Assembly: GCA_943737045.1 (NCBI GenBank)
Contig: CALSFV010000299.1
Location: forward strand, 176,001 to 240,000
Direction of reading: 5' to 3'
Origin: Parapristionchus giblindavisi
Lineage: Eukaryota; Nematoda; Chromadorea; Rhabditida; Diplogasteridae
Length of the DNA stretch: 64,000 nucleotides
The notes beneath the pieces were generated by a model. It did not search any database, had not been told where the DNA came from, and was given only the letters and a program-made list of their open reading frames with translations. This document shows positions 11,754-22,830 of the stretch, piece by piece. A program made the translations under genes and the position numbers. How positions within the stretch are numbered: the stretch's first letter is position 1; each line of letters opens with the position of its first letter.

Positions 11754-14173
11754 CCCTGTAACTCTCCCACGCACCTCTACCACTCACACCCGATCTCTCC
11801 CTTCTGCCTGTACCTCTTCCCTCTATCGTTCACGTCGTCGGCAAGGAACGACGAGCGGGCGAGAGACAACAGATATGAGAGAGTGGGAGAGGGAGGGGAG
11901 GGGAGAGAGAGAGGGAGGAGAGAGAGTGAGATAGAGGAGAGAGAAAGAGATAGAGAGAGATAGAGATGGGGGGGGAGAGAGAGAGGGAGAGGAAAAGAGA
12001 AACAGACAAACAGGAAAAGCACAAATGCACAGAAATAACAGAGGTGGAGAAACATTCACACTCTTGTATTCAGAATCACTCAGGTTTCTAGAACAAAAAC
12101 TCTCTATTAATACCGAGTTTCAGCAAATCAATCAAAAATTCAAATTAATCAATCAACCAATCAATAATTCAAATCAGTCAATCAATATTTCAAATTAATT
12201 AATCAATCAATCGTTCAATCAATAATTCAAATCAATCAATCAATATTAACCCTGGAGAGTGGGGTGGCACTTCGTTGATATCCAATTGGGAGACGAGCGA
12301 CTCCAACGTGGGTCGAGAGGTTGACGCGCCTGATGAGGAAACAGCACACTCACTTGGTTACGGTAGGTCAGCAATCAATAATCAGGGTTACGGTAAGGAT
12401 ACAGTAAGAAAATCTTTAGGTTCCAGTACCCAAAAAGAGTACTGTAATGAACTAGAGCCTATAAGACAGCAATTACAGTAATGCAATGGACGTGTCAAAC
12501 AGCCGAAAAGACCAGAAAGGGACACAAATATCGATCAATCAATCAATAACGATCAATCAATAACTCGTAGCCTTACCACGGTAGTTGAGCTGGCGGTCTT
12601 CCGAGTACCGATTCACCATGGTCTCAACGTCTTCGAGAGACTCTACGGGCGATCGTTGCGGGATTGGACTCCTGCACGGTGAGCACACACTCAATCAATC
12701 AATAAAATCTATTAATCAATCAATCTTTCGGATTATGACAACTTTCATGCACTCACACAGAAAATCCACAGAATTATTTGGACCAAAATTCTATTGAAAG
12801 GTATTTCTGATATTCAGTTCGCAGAAATAATTGCTTAAAACTGAATATGTTGGAAGTGAATTTTCTTTGAGAGTAACGCACATCACACTGGACAAGGTCA
12901 AAGATCAAAGATCAAAGGTCAAAGATCAAACCTCTTTGTCTGATCGACATATAAGGGCTCGATGTCCTCTCGGCTCTCGCTGTTCCTGCCTAGATGGGCT
13001 CTTCTCAACACTTCGGTAGTGTTCTGTAGATCAACCAGAAGCGCCTCTGCAGAGATCAAAGATCAATAATCAATCAATAATGTCGTTTGCTGATCGATAT
13101 TATCACTCACTGCAGTCTCTCTCTCTTGTTAAGTATTGGGGGAAAACAAGATGGTGTTACAGCGTGGTAAGTCAGTGGTCAATTGTGCAGACGACTAACT
13201 AACCACAAGTAAGAGTTAGTAAAAGTAAAAGGTAAAGGTTCATCCCGTTATTCAAGGCACACGAAGCCTTTCGGGAGATCACTGCTAGGTGATAATTCAA
13301 TTCAGTCCGAAGGGCCTAATTTCTTCTTCGGACCTACTTTACCAGCCACATGAAAGAGTTAGTAGGAACCACAGAATTAGAGTAAACGGAGAATGAAAAA
13401 CGAGGGTGAGAAGATTTCCTCCCTTCAATTTAACATGTGCGTGCAACACATGTTCAGAAACAACACAAAGAAAGGACGGGGACGAGTTAGTTTCGAACTT
13501 TCGAAAACACAATTATCGATTGAATACACGATTATCGATTGATTACACAATTATCGATTGATTACCAAGGGCGGGTCGGACCGCGTCCGCGAATCGATCC
13601 TCAGGCATGGGAACTCTGTAAGTGGCGATACGGTAGGTACGGTGGGGCAAAGCGTGAGAATACGGGTGCGCGTAAGAGATAAAGATGATGAAAGTAAACA
13701 AAGCGTGATCGGATCAGAGTAGAAGGCGGAGATGGATCGATGAAAGCTCGAGGCAAAGCTACACAAGACAAAAAACTGGAGAGATAGAGAGAGAGAAGGC
13801 AGGCACGTAGTGAGTAGGCGAGAGGGAGTTGTGCTTGACGATCAGAGGTAGAGGGGTAAGAAAAGACGAGCAGAAGCTTGAGTCTACTAACACTCCTACG
13901 CTGTTTCCAGTCGGTCCCCTGCAGTCTACTTGGCCGAGCCAATTTAATAAAGGTCAACGTGACTCTGGAATCTGCGAAACAAAAAGGAACGCGAGAAAAA
14001 TTGTCCATATCTTCCCCATCTTTTAAACTATTAAACGTTCGATCTCCATCATTACCTATAGTTACATGATTGATCTATCACGCATTCATTCATTAATTGT
14101 TTAAGCAAACGTTTGACGATTTATGACGAATAAATTATTATATTATCAAAAGTGGCTCACCGAGGTCTTCCAT
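6250..14173 (-). CDS. PXN: Paxillin, focal-adhesion LIM scaffold
   Basis: Eleven coding exons: 14173-14161, 13046-12932, 12669-12575 (approximate upper edge), 12329-12251, 11530-11488, 11241-11101, 9166-9075, 8525-8444, 8197-8102, 7928-7794, 6516-6250. Joined they give about 385 residues in one frame. The start is a 13-base exon encoding MEDL, whose splice to the next exon makes an LD1 motif ([16 protein letters not shown]), just as in vertebrate paxillin. Another LD-like motif is LESLVSQLD (exon 12329) and an LD5-like one is [11 protein letters not shown] (about residue 126). Four LIM domains follow, starting near C152, C211, C270 and C329, with complete zinc ligands; the protein ends just after LIM4. 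Paxillin docks FAK, vinculin and parvin at integrin adhesions. Compared with vertebrate paxillin (over 550 residues) the N-terminal half is short, with fewer LD motifs and SH2-docking tyrosines. Introns hold a large foldback element (6851-7784), MITE A3 and long CT/GA tracts. Confidence 0.94.
6851..7784. mobile_element. Foldback element in a paxillin intron
   Basis: Two arms of about 290 bases (6851-7139 and 7482-7784) are inverted copies, outer ends GGTGGGCATACACTTTGTCA and its complement. The inner part of each arm is built from short units (ATTTGTAACCAG / TTTGGAACCA). The 340-base centre is unique and AT-rich with no coding frame. I find no clear target duplication. Its right end lies only 10 bases from the exon at 7794-7928. 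Confidence 0.85.
9739..9822 (+). repeat. (CT)n microsatellite in a paxillin intron
   Basis: Uninterrupted CT run of about 60 bases, then imperfect. Further CT tract at 11650-11755 and GA tract at 11868-12000 in the next intron. Confidence 0.95.
10059..10287. mobile_element. MITE family A variant, copy A3
   Basis: 229 bases with family A ends but a different core containing several GGGTCAGTTTT units. Exact 8-base duplication AATGGGAT. In a paxillin intron. Confidence 0.9.
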
Positions 14174-14952
14174 AGTGGCTGATTGTAGTCGAAACTAACG
14201 TCAATTAACGCAATGATGAAGCTCCCGTCCTACAATTGACTCATAAAAGTGATTCATCAATGAAATAGTATTGAAAACAATGATGGGATTACTGTAGTTT
14301 TGAAATACGGTAAAGATTTTTATGAGTAACAGGCGGAAAATCGATAGAAAGAATAAACATGGAATGATAAAGAATGGAGGGTCATGAATGGCAGAGTTGT
14401 GACCATTATCAGAGTCAACCCCCCATTAGGTTAGCGCCATCTTCGCTTGTGAATGTCATATAGTGTGAATGAGAGTGTGTTTACACAAACAACACCACTG
14501 TATATTGCACTCAACGTACACGACAGAGTTCAGTGGGTCAGACAATATATCCGATTCAATTCTATCTTCTATTGAATTTAAATATATTGTGGGATTTTTT
14601 CAACATTAGATATAACCTATCCAATGATACGATTAGAATTAATAAATTTGAACCCAAGTAAACCTCTCAAATATCGCCGTCAAGGGTTGCTCATTCCTAC
14701 CGTAGCCAATTTAAGTAGTCATTTTACGGTTTTGAATATATTTTCCGGTCATGCTCTGAATGTAAGGATCCTGACAAAACCTATTTTTTTGCCGTTTAAT
14801 TACTTCGTTTTCATTATTTTTATGTTTGCAAATGATAACTAGCGGTTCAGTGTTCCACTGATCATAATTAAAATGCTTTGCAACTTTTGCACAATTTCAA
14901 TTTTTGACCTCATGTTTCTCATTAATTATGCACGCATCAATTACTCCTACAG
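14174..14952. promoter_or_regulatory. Divergent upstream region between paxillin and NDUFB3
   Basis: 789 bases between the two start codons, AT-rich, no coding frame of interest. It should hold the promoters of both genes; I see no element I can name with confidence. Confidence 0.4.
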
Positions 14953-14961
14953 GTAGCAACC

Positions 14962-15850
14962 ATGGGTCACGGACATGGCGAGCCCTTCAAGATCCCTCAC
15001 CACTCCATCTACAACAACTACAAGGCCTTCCCCGAATTGGCCGACCACGAGAGGAGACTGGCACAGGTTCGAGAACGTTCCCTATTGATTTTGTGTTTCA
15101 CCACTTCTTTCTTCATTGTCTGGTAGCTTTTATTCTTTGCTTAGTTGCTTATGACAATGAACAAACAATGTAAATTTTGCAATTTCTTTAACAACATCAG
15201 CCCAGTCCCAACCTTAATCACTTTATAAGAATAATCTGATTAATTGATTTATAAAACTTTCAATTTACATACGCGTCATTAATGTAAATTGTAATTATTC
15301 AAGGAAAATATGAATTGTCGTTTCAGATCGGCCTGAAGGACCCGTGGATTCGTAACTACGTGTACCTGTACGACAAGGAGTATCCTCATGTGCGAGGACA
15401 GTGGGCACACTTCAAGAGACTCATCAGTCCCGGATGGAAGGTATTCATTGTCTTCAGAATATAATAATTATAGATTAGATGTTGTTAATGGGAAACACAA
15501 AACGATGTTTTCTTGACTCCGTCTCCAGCATACGTAATCATTCGGATTACGTATGCTGGAGACCTATGGGAATAACCTTTACCTTTAACTTAAATATATT
15601 CGTGGTTGTTGCATAAAATATGCTAATGCACTCTATTTAATTTATACCATCAATCCACTAGCGTTATTACTCCATTAAAAGAATAAAGTAACTGAACTCT
15701 AAAAGTGTATAAAACTCTATTGTAAGAAAAATCTATCTTTACAAATTGCCCATTCAGCTCGGAGTCGGCGCCGCCGTCGCTCTCATCGCCGCCGAGGAAC
15801 TCTACTCGCTGGCCAAGCACGGCCAGACCTCGTGGGCTGCCCACCACTAA
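14962..15850 (+). CDS. NDUFB3: NADH dehydrogenase 1 beta subcomplex subunit 3 (complex I B12)
   Basis: Three exons, 14962-15066, 15327-15440 and 15758-15850, give 103 residues, the usual size of this subunit. The N-terminus is His/Gly-rich (MGHGHGEPFKIPHHS), the middle has the family GLKDPWIRN motif, and exon 3 encodes one hydrophobic helix (LGVGAAVALIAAEELYSLAK) ending in a short His tail. NDUFB3 is a single-pass accessory subunit of the complex I membrane arm in the inner mitochondrial membrane. The ATG follows an acceptor-like CTACAG by 9 bases. An AATAAA lies at 16010-16015, only about 30 bases before the TXNDC9 start, so the two genes sit as in an operon. Confidence 0.88.
15521..15563. 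repeat. Perfect 19-bp hairpin in NDUFB3 intron 2
   Basis: GTCTCCAGCATACGTAATC, a 5-base loop ATTCG, then the exact complement. No T run follows. Confidence 0.9.
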
Positions 15851-16009
15851 ACCCCGGTCGCCAGGCCCGGCCCTGCCCCCTAACCCCCCCCCTCGCACAT
15901 TAGTGTTATACGACGATTTAATTACAGTGTGATCGTTGATTGATTGATTCATCCGTGTTCGTGTATATTGGTGTATTGCGCGTCGCGTGTTGTAGAATTG
16001 TGTAGACAG

Positions 16010-16015
16010 AATAAA
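16010..16015 (+). terminator. NDUFB3 polyadenylation signal AATAAA
   Basis: AATAAA 160 bases after the NDUFB3 stop codon, followed by an A-rich run. It is the only canonical signal between NDUFB3 and TXNDC9. The next gene starts at 16045, which leaves almost no room for an independent promoter. Confidence 0.6.
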
Positions 16016-16035
16016 AAATATTACAAACAAAAAAA

Positions 16036-16044
16036 ATTTAGACC
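16036..16044 (+). other. Candidate trans-splice acceptor of TXNDC9
   Basis: The sequence AATTTAGACC runs straight into the TXNDC9 ATG, placing an AG three bases before the start and about 25 bases after the upstream AATAAA. This is the expected arrangement for the second gene of a spliced-leader-processed operon. That reading is inference; a tiny 5' UTR with its own promoter inside NDUFB3 is the alternative. Confidence 0.45.
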
Positions 16045-17105
16045 ATGGCCAGCCAACTCGAGAGTGTACTGGGCGCCCAATTGACGCAGGCGGTCAAGAT
16101 TGTGGAGGAACAGGTCGGTGGTTAATAATAATAATAATAATAATATCTCTGAATGACATGGAATCTTATCTAATTAATCTTTGATTTCTTCCGAAGCATT
16201 CAATAAGACGCGCATAGACACGAGTAAGTGATGCCTTCATGCATTTTAGGTGCAGTTTGCTATTGATTAGTTTTGCTGATTACCGATCAAACTGTTGATT
16301 TATCGATTTAGGGTGATATTTAGATTCACTCTGTTATTGATTAGTTTTGGATGATTATCGATTAATTGAGACTATTGATTTATCGATTAAGGTTGACGAA
16401 GAGCTCAAGCGGATGGAGACCTTGGATGAGGATGATCTGGAGGCAATTCGACGACGAAGAATGGAGGAGATGAAGAAGATGCAGGTGAGATGGTCATATT
16501 TGATCTTTGATCTTTAGATCGTTTTCCTATGCCCTACTCGTTAGCGTGATGCGTGATCTAAGGAAAGTAATCAGAAGAGAATTGTGGAATTTGACATACT
16601 CCCAATGGTTAACAGCCATATCCCAGCACATCAATGTGTGAACCTGATAAATATTGATTGAGCTATTTGACCTTTGTGTACCGCACATCAAACAATAGGT
16701 TCTCAATGATGGTATGTGGAGCAACGCATGATGACTAGGAAATGGTTGTATTATCGTTCAATTAAGTTAATTGTTGTTATTTTAATATAATTGTATAGTT
16801 AATATTACATTTTAATACATTGATTGTAGGCGAAGAAGCAGGAGATGATCTCGTCTGGCCACGGCAAGTACGAGGAGGTGGCCGATGAGAAGGACTTCTT
16901 TGCTGTGACGAAGAAGAGTAATAAGGTTTGTGGGTTTTATCGGATTTATTGATTTTTGTTCTCGATTTTATTGATTTTATTTTATTCATCAGCTTGTAGC
17001 CGTTAATATTTATGCACCGTTACATTGTTAATGGCTTAAATTGATATCCACTGCATTATATTTAGTATTAATATTAATGTTATGATTATTATTATTATTA
17101 TTATG

Positions 17106-17159
<54 letters not shown>

Positions 17160-20100
17160 GGTTTAGGTGGTTTGCCAGTTCTACACTAACTCGAACGAGC
17201 GATGCAAGATCGTGGACAAGCATCTGGAAAGGCTGGCGGCCAAGCACATCCCGACACGATTCATCAAGATTGATGCGGAGAAGGTATACGGTGGAATTAT
17301 TGATTGGTAGGAAAAAGTATACTGTGGAATTATTGATTGATCGGAGAAGGTATACGGTAGAATTATTGATTCATCGGATAAGGTATACGGTGGAATTATT
17401 GATTTGTAGGAAAAAGTATACGGTGGAATTATTGATTGATTGGGGAAGGTATACAGTGGAATTATTGATTGATCGTTGTAGTGGCCGTTTGATAGATTGG
17501 GCTATTCGGGCAGTTTGATCGATGAAGAATTAAAACTGTATTCTTTCTTATGGTTATCATTCTTTCTTGAAACACGGATGAACCGGGGGGGGGGGGGGGG
17601 CTGTATCCGTGAACGTTGGCAAACCGTTTGCCGACAAACGTGAGGTCACAGACGTATGAGAAGGTACTTGTTAAAAATCCACCGCCCCCTATGCTTGTGA
17701 CGTCACGTTTCACGTTTACCTGAGAACGGTTTGCACCGACCATAGGTCGAAAAGTATGTTACAAAGCACCAAGCCTGACCGCATTTTGAGCAAAAATTTC
17801 CAAAAAAAAAATCGTAAAACCTGACCGCATTTTGAAAACCGATAACCTAGCTATTCGACCTATGGCACCGACCATGGGTATACGGGCGGTTCTATCGATT
17901 TCTCGATTAGTTTATGGTGAGACTCTGGTGTAAACAGAGTCTTCTCGTACTCTATCCAATCGCGTGTAATGTGATACTCTATCTATTTTGTACTCTGGGG
18001 ATGATATACCGATTTCGTATAATTATCGATTAGTATGCTAATCGATATTAGTTGTTCTAGCCAATTATTCGTTCCGTGTCAGGCGAAATTCCTGACTACT
18101 CGTCTGAACATCCGCGTCATTCCCACCATCGCGATCATCATGAACCAGAACACGGAGGACTACATCAGAGGATTCGATGACCTGGTATTAATTAATTAAT
18201 TTAATTAATTATTTATTTATTTATCATACATCATAAAGATGTTTCGACAAGAAAAAACGGTTAAAATGAGGGGGTATGCATATGCGTTGTTTATTTGGTT
18301 TTTTGGGTAAAAACAAAAATGAGAAGCATTGTCGAAGAGAAAGTTCTAGTTATAAAGAGTGGTTGTAGAAACGTGATTGTGCCGGGTGCTATGGGCAAAC
18401 TTTTGTTTGGTCGTCTAACTGTTTCAGGGGATTTGATGGAAATAAATAAAATAAACTGAATTATAGGATTCGATTTGGTATGCTGTATTGGCTATATTTT
18501 TTTGTTCTTTGTGCGCAAGAAAAAATGGAGTTTATTGTGGTGGTAAATTTGTCCGCTGTAATGAATAGTACTCGAAACGGGATTCCACCTGGGTGATGGG
18601 ATAAACGTTTGTTTTAGTATTATTATTTAGATGCTACTACTATCGGATGAATCCCCCTCCCTTGTGATGTAAAGTTCTTGAAACCAGATTCTACTGGGTG
18701 ATACGGCGAACTATTTTAGTTATCTGACTGTTGCTAGCTATTGTCGGGAGAATGTTTACGTTTTGAAGATGCGTTGTTGAAAAGGGGTTTCAGCGGATGC
18801 TAAATCTAACTTTTACTTCCAATTAGTCATCTAACTGTCAGCGGATCCGATGACCTGTGTGCGCGTACATATTGTTTTTGTATGTCATGGACAGTCGAAG
18901 AATTATCTTTTGCTGTTTCGCATATTGTAATGAAAAGTGGCTGAAACGGGAGTTCACCGGGTACTAGAGCAAACTTGTGTTTTATTCTTGTTTTTTTCTC
19001 TCATTTGTTATTGTTTTATTTGTTAGCAGTGGAATAATTATTTATGAGATGATTAAATAGTCATGCTTTTCATGATATTAGATTGTCCCATAAGTCGCTG
19101 ACTTTTGAAGCATCTTTTTGAAGCGCGTTCTCTTCATACATTGCCATACCCTCGCAGTGCGAGGATTCTCCCACTATATAAGGCCCATTTTAGGCCACTT
19201 GATGCGAAAGGAAGCTAAAAATGACCCTTTTTATACGAAAATAACGAATTTTGTGAATCAACCCACCCTATTTCGAGAATTGACCCACTATATAAAAAAT
19301 AAACGGCGAGGGTACCGACATAGGTCGAAAAGTATGTCCCATGGTACATAGCCTGACCGCATTTGGGATTTTTTTTTGGAAAACCTGACCGCATTTTGCA
19401 AAAAAAAAGAGTTTGCAGGCTGTTATCAACTGCGTTGTGTGGCATTCCACGCAGTAGTGCGCAGTAGACTGGCACACCACGCACCATACACTACACTACA
19501 ATTAGCAAAACCGTTGCTTTCAACCTATGTTCTTGCTTTATAGTGGAATATCTTTACCCCATGTCGACGAATTGCCTTGATTTTTTGAATATAACATGGT
19601 AATATACACAGCTAACTATAAAATCAGCCGCAATAAGGAAAAAATCAGCCGCACCATGCTTTTTCATCAAAAATGTGCGACAGATTTAGGGCTATGTTCA
19701 ACGTATGTTCCAGGGAATTAAACTTTTATTTTTTTAAATATTTCTATATTACATTTGTGTGATGCGGCAGATTTTTATTGTACTATTTTTCATGCTCTTT
19801 TATTTGATATATGGATGTCAAGGTTTGCATTGCATATTGAACTAGAAAATCGCAGATGAAATATTGCAGTGATTTACAACTTTAATGAATTTATTAATTT
19901 TAAACACATTTCTATATTACATTTCAAAATGCGTCAGATTTTTTAAAATAGTATTTGACATGCTCTTTCTTTTGGTGTATGGATGCCAATGTTTACATTG
20001 CATATTCCGCTTGAAAATGACAAAAGTTTCTGAAAAAATTGGAAAATCAGACCGCATTTTGACCGAAAATTTTCCAAAAAATCGAAAAACATGACCGCAT

Positions 20101-22068
20101 TTTGAATACCAAGAACCTAGCTATTCGACCTATGGGTACCGAAAATGTATGGTTCTCTTTTGATAATCTGGTCATACAATATCGTATCACACGATTTGAC
20201 TCAATGGGATCAGAATTTGTGGGGGTGGCATGATCTCTTCATTGTTTTCTATACTTTATTATTATTTTTAAACAATATTTTCTTCGTTCACTGGAGACAT
20301 ACATTTTCCGCGCCCTCACAGGATTGCTTTATATTGTGGATCGATCCTTACATTGTGGGGGATGAAAATGTATGGCTGGAGATGAGGGTTTTCTGTGATA
20401 CCAATAATCATATGTCCTTATTGAGTGAAATAGCGACCTAATAGGAGTCCTCCCCGTGACTTTCATGTTAAAAATTCAGTATGGCTTCTGTTTTAGGTCT
20501 CTGCTAGGAGAGCATAGGTCGAATAGCTAGGTTATCAGTTTTCAAAATCCAGTCAAGTTTTTCTATTTTTGGCAAATTTGGCTCAAAATCCGTTCAGGTT
20601 TTTTCGATTTTTGTGAAATTTTGGCTCAAAATCCGGTCAGATTTTTCGATTTCTATCAAATTTTGGCTCAAAAATCCGGTCAGGCTTGGTACTTTGTAAC
20701 ATACTTTTCGACCTATGTAGGAGAGAAATATTTAGGAAATAAAGAGCGGCGATGTGGCAATTTTGAATTTTAATATCTTACCCTGTAAGCAGACTATGAC
20801 AGCATAGGTTTCAAGGTTGCATTGAGTCGATAGAAAGCGTTAATATTCATTTTCTGCATGGTTGTGCTGCATATCACATAGAAAGAACGATTTCTCCTGG
20901 TCTACCATTTTGTGGATGCGATGTCATGCCCCCTACCCAATGCACAGTTATGACTCATAGGTCGAAAAGTATGTTGCAAAATACCAAGTCTAACCGGATT
21001 TTGAGCAACAATTTTAAAAAAAAAACCGATAACATATCTATTTATTCGACCTATGTTCTCTTCTAAATGATTGATTGCCACTCCCGCCTTACCCTCCACC
21101 AAGAAGTACTAATGGTGTCAAAAAGTAGATACTTATGGGATAGCCTGTGTGTTTTTTTCTTTATGTTTTTTGTTGCTTCCTTACAATAAGCGTCGGAAGA
21201 CGTCAGAATTTCGAGTACCGTTTGTTCATTGTGATGAATAGTACTCGAAACGGGATTCCACCTGTTCTGAATGCATTGTTTTGCTTATTTTCGCTTCAAG
21301 ATGATTGTTGGAAAAAAATATCTCGTTGTTATGGAAAGTGGTTGAAACGTGATTCCACCGGGAACTTACTTTGTGATTAATAATCTTACAATTAATGACC
21401 TTGTATGCATCTTGAGTTTTGTTTTACGTTTTTATTATTTTAGCACATTTGAGATGGATCCATTGTTTGTGGGAAACTTTTTTGTGTAATAATGAGTAGT
21501 CGAAACGGGATCCCGGCGGGTGACAGAGCATACAGTTCCTTTTTGAGTTTAAACGGTACAACTGATGAGTGTTCATTGACCATTGACGAACTACTTGTCA
21601 AGGTTCATGCATACGGCCTCAGGCGTTGATTAGATGCTGCCGATGCACCAGGGCAATATTACTGGTTGACGTCTTTTGCCGTTTAAAAAAAACTAGGAGA
21701 TAAAATGGCGTAATAATGGACAGATAGATACTTATGGGACAGCCTGATAAATATGTTTTTTATTCATACTAGAACGTTGGGGACCATTTGTTCGTTGTAA
21801 TGTATAGCATTCGAAGAGGGTGAAAGAACAAACTTTTTTAAAAACCATAACTAATGATTGTCATACATTTTCGGTACCCTCGCCGTCTATTTTTATATAG
21901 TGGGTAAATTCTCGAAATAAAGTGGGTTAATTCACAAAATTAGTTATTTTCGCTTAAAAATCATCATTTTAGCTTCTTTTTTTTTATCAAGTGGCCTAAA
22001 ATGGGCCTTATATAGTGGGTCAATCCTCGCACTGCGAGGGTATGGCAATGTATGATGATTGTCCATGG

Positions 22069-22134
<66 letters not shown>

Positions 22135-22310
22135 GTTATTATTATTATACAAAATTACAGGGAGGTATCGATGAGTTCAAGACGGAGGTGCTGGAGAAAC
22201 GATTGGCTCGATCGGGTGTGCTCACGGTCGACAAGAAGGTCGCCCCGCCCAAGAGCGACAAGAAGATTATCAGATGCGGTAATGACTCTGACTCGGCCGA
22301 GGACTGGTAG
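16045..22310 (+). CDS. TXNDC9: Thioredoxin domain-containing protein 9 (PhLP3-like)
   Basis: Six exons: 16045-16113, 16392-16484, 16830-16925, 17167-17283, 18083-18184, 22161-22310; 208 residues in one frame. The N-terminal helix ([20 protein letters not shown]) and the [17 protein letters not shown] motif match the TXNDC9/phosducin-like 3 family. A thioredoxin fold follows ([48 protein letters not shown]). The catalytic CXXC is absent, as is usual for the family. Known role: modulates the cytosolic chaperonin CCT/TRiC in tubulin and actin folding. The C-terminus ends acidic (DSDSAEDW), a family trait. The last intron (18185-22160, nearly 4 kb) is a nest of MITEs, while the other introns are under 1 kb. 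VPS16 starts 520 bases downstream on the same strand. Confidence 0.92.
17283..17475 (+). repeat. Minisatellite in TXNDC9 intron 4
   Basis: About seven units of roughly 29-31 bases built on GTATACGGTGGAATTATTGA. Confidence 0.85.
17741..17864. mobile_element. MITE family B, copy B1
   Basis: 124 bases, CATAGGTCGAAAAGTATG to CTATTCGACCTATG, exact 8-base duplication GCACCGAC. Confidence 0.93.
18185..19134 (+). repeat. Dispersed repeat C and mariner-like ends in TXNDC9 intron 5
   Basis: The motif ACTCGAAACGGGATTCCACC (near 18571) recurs near 21246, 27414 and, inverted, near 41990 and 54412. A mariner-like end TTAGATTGTCCCATAAGT is at 19079, and its counterpart ACTTATGGGA(C/T)AGCCTG is near 21132 and 21730. 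No transposase frame seen. Confidence 0.5.
19135..20151. mobile_element. MITE family A, copy A4, split by a family B element
   Basis: CATACATTGCC at the left and AAAATGTATG at the right, with 8-base duplication GTTCTCTT (19127-19134, 20152-20159). An 816-base family B element (19319-20134) lies inside it. Confidence 0.93.
19319..20134. mobile_element. MITE family B, long copy nested in A4
   Basis: Begins CATAGGTCGAAAAGTATG and ends AGCTATTCGACCTATG. The 8-base duplication GGTACCGA (19311-19318, 20135-20142) is derived from the host MITE. Contains repeated CTGACCGCATTTTG units and an AT-rich centre without a coding frame. Confidence 0.93.
20298..20374. mobile_element. MITE family A, short copy A6
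   Basis: 77 bases, CATACATTTTCCGCGCCCTC to GAAAATGTATG. Flanks ACTGGAGA and GCTGGAGA agree at 7 of 8 bases. Confidence 0.8.
20513..20717. mobile_element. MITE family B, copy B2
   Basis: 205 bases in inverted orientation relative to B1, 8-base duplication TAGGAGAG. Core has repeated TTTTTCGATTTTTG / GGCTCAAAATC units. Confidence 0.92.
20956..21055. mobile_element. MITE family B, copy B3
   Basis: About 100 bases with CATAGGTCGAAAAGTATG and ATTCGACCTATG ends. The flanks do not match, so the duplication is lost or the copy is rearranged. Confidence 0.8.
21861..22054. mobile_element. MITE family A, copy A5
   Basis: 194 bases, 8-base duplication ATGATTGT. It ends about 106 bases before the last TXNDC9 exon. 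Confidence 0.93.
22070..22149 (+). repeat. (ATT)n microsatellite before the last TXNDC9 exon
   Basis: About 26 ATT units, ending 12 bases before the exon 6 acceptor. Other ATT/AAT arrays: 1918-1954, 2079-2109, 17083-17159, 30166-30233, 39926-40002, 54272-54330. Confidence 0.95.
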
Positions 22311-22830
22311 AATCTACCGTACCCTCGATATCGATTGATTTATTGAACCCTACCGTATGCCCTTGATCTGCGGTATAGCCCATACCCTGAGTGTTGATTG
22401 ATTTACTGATTGATACCCTCCTATATACCCTTTCCGACACTGCTATATTTTTCGTCGATTGTGTCCCTGCAGTTGTGCTAGAATATTGATTGATTATCGA
22501 TTGATTGAAATCTGGCCTTTTATGCTTGTTGTTGTTTTGTGCATGTTCGTGTAAACAACTCTGCTCCAATTTACAATACCGTTCTCGTGCACTATTATTG
22601 TAATAATAATAATAATAATCAATAATTTGTTTGTTCTTCGTTCCGTATCCTGTTGATTATATTGATTGATTTGTTGTGTGATGCACCCCCTTACCGGCTA
22701 ATTTAAAATCGATAAATGATCTCAGCTTTTATAATACTGTGTTTGTGTCGTAGCAATCGAAAGTGAACAAGATCTTTGCCAATATCTAACTAGACATGAA
22801 TACAAATAATGAGCTGTGATTATCGATTAG
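22311..22830 (+). other. TXNDC9-VPS16 intergenic spacer
   Basis: 520 bases, AT-rich with AATAATAAT and ATTGATTG tracts. The VPS16 ATG at 22831 directly follows ATTAG, an acceptor-like site with no 5' UTR. It may be an operon spacer or contain the VPS16 promoter. Confidence 0.4.

Noticed and set aside
13567..13611. Possible paxillin start exon (ATG near 13604, [14 protein letters not shown])
   Set aside because: It has splice-like edges, but the 14173 exon gives a perfect LD1 motif and correct phase, so this is not needed.
22059..22310. Poly-Tyr / poly-Ile frames running into the last TXNDC9 exon
   Set aside because: Translation of the ATT microsatellite in the intron; the exon starts at 22161 after ATTACAG.
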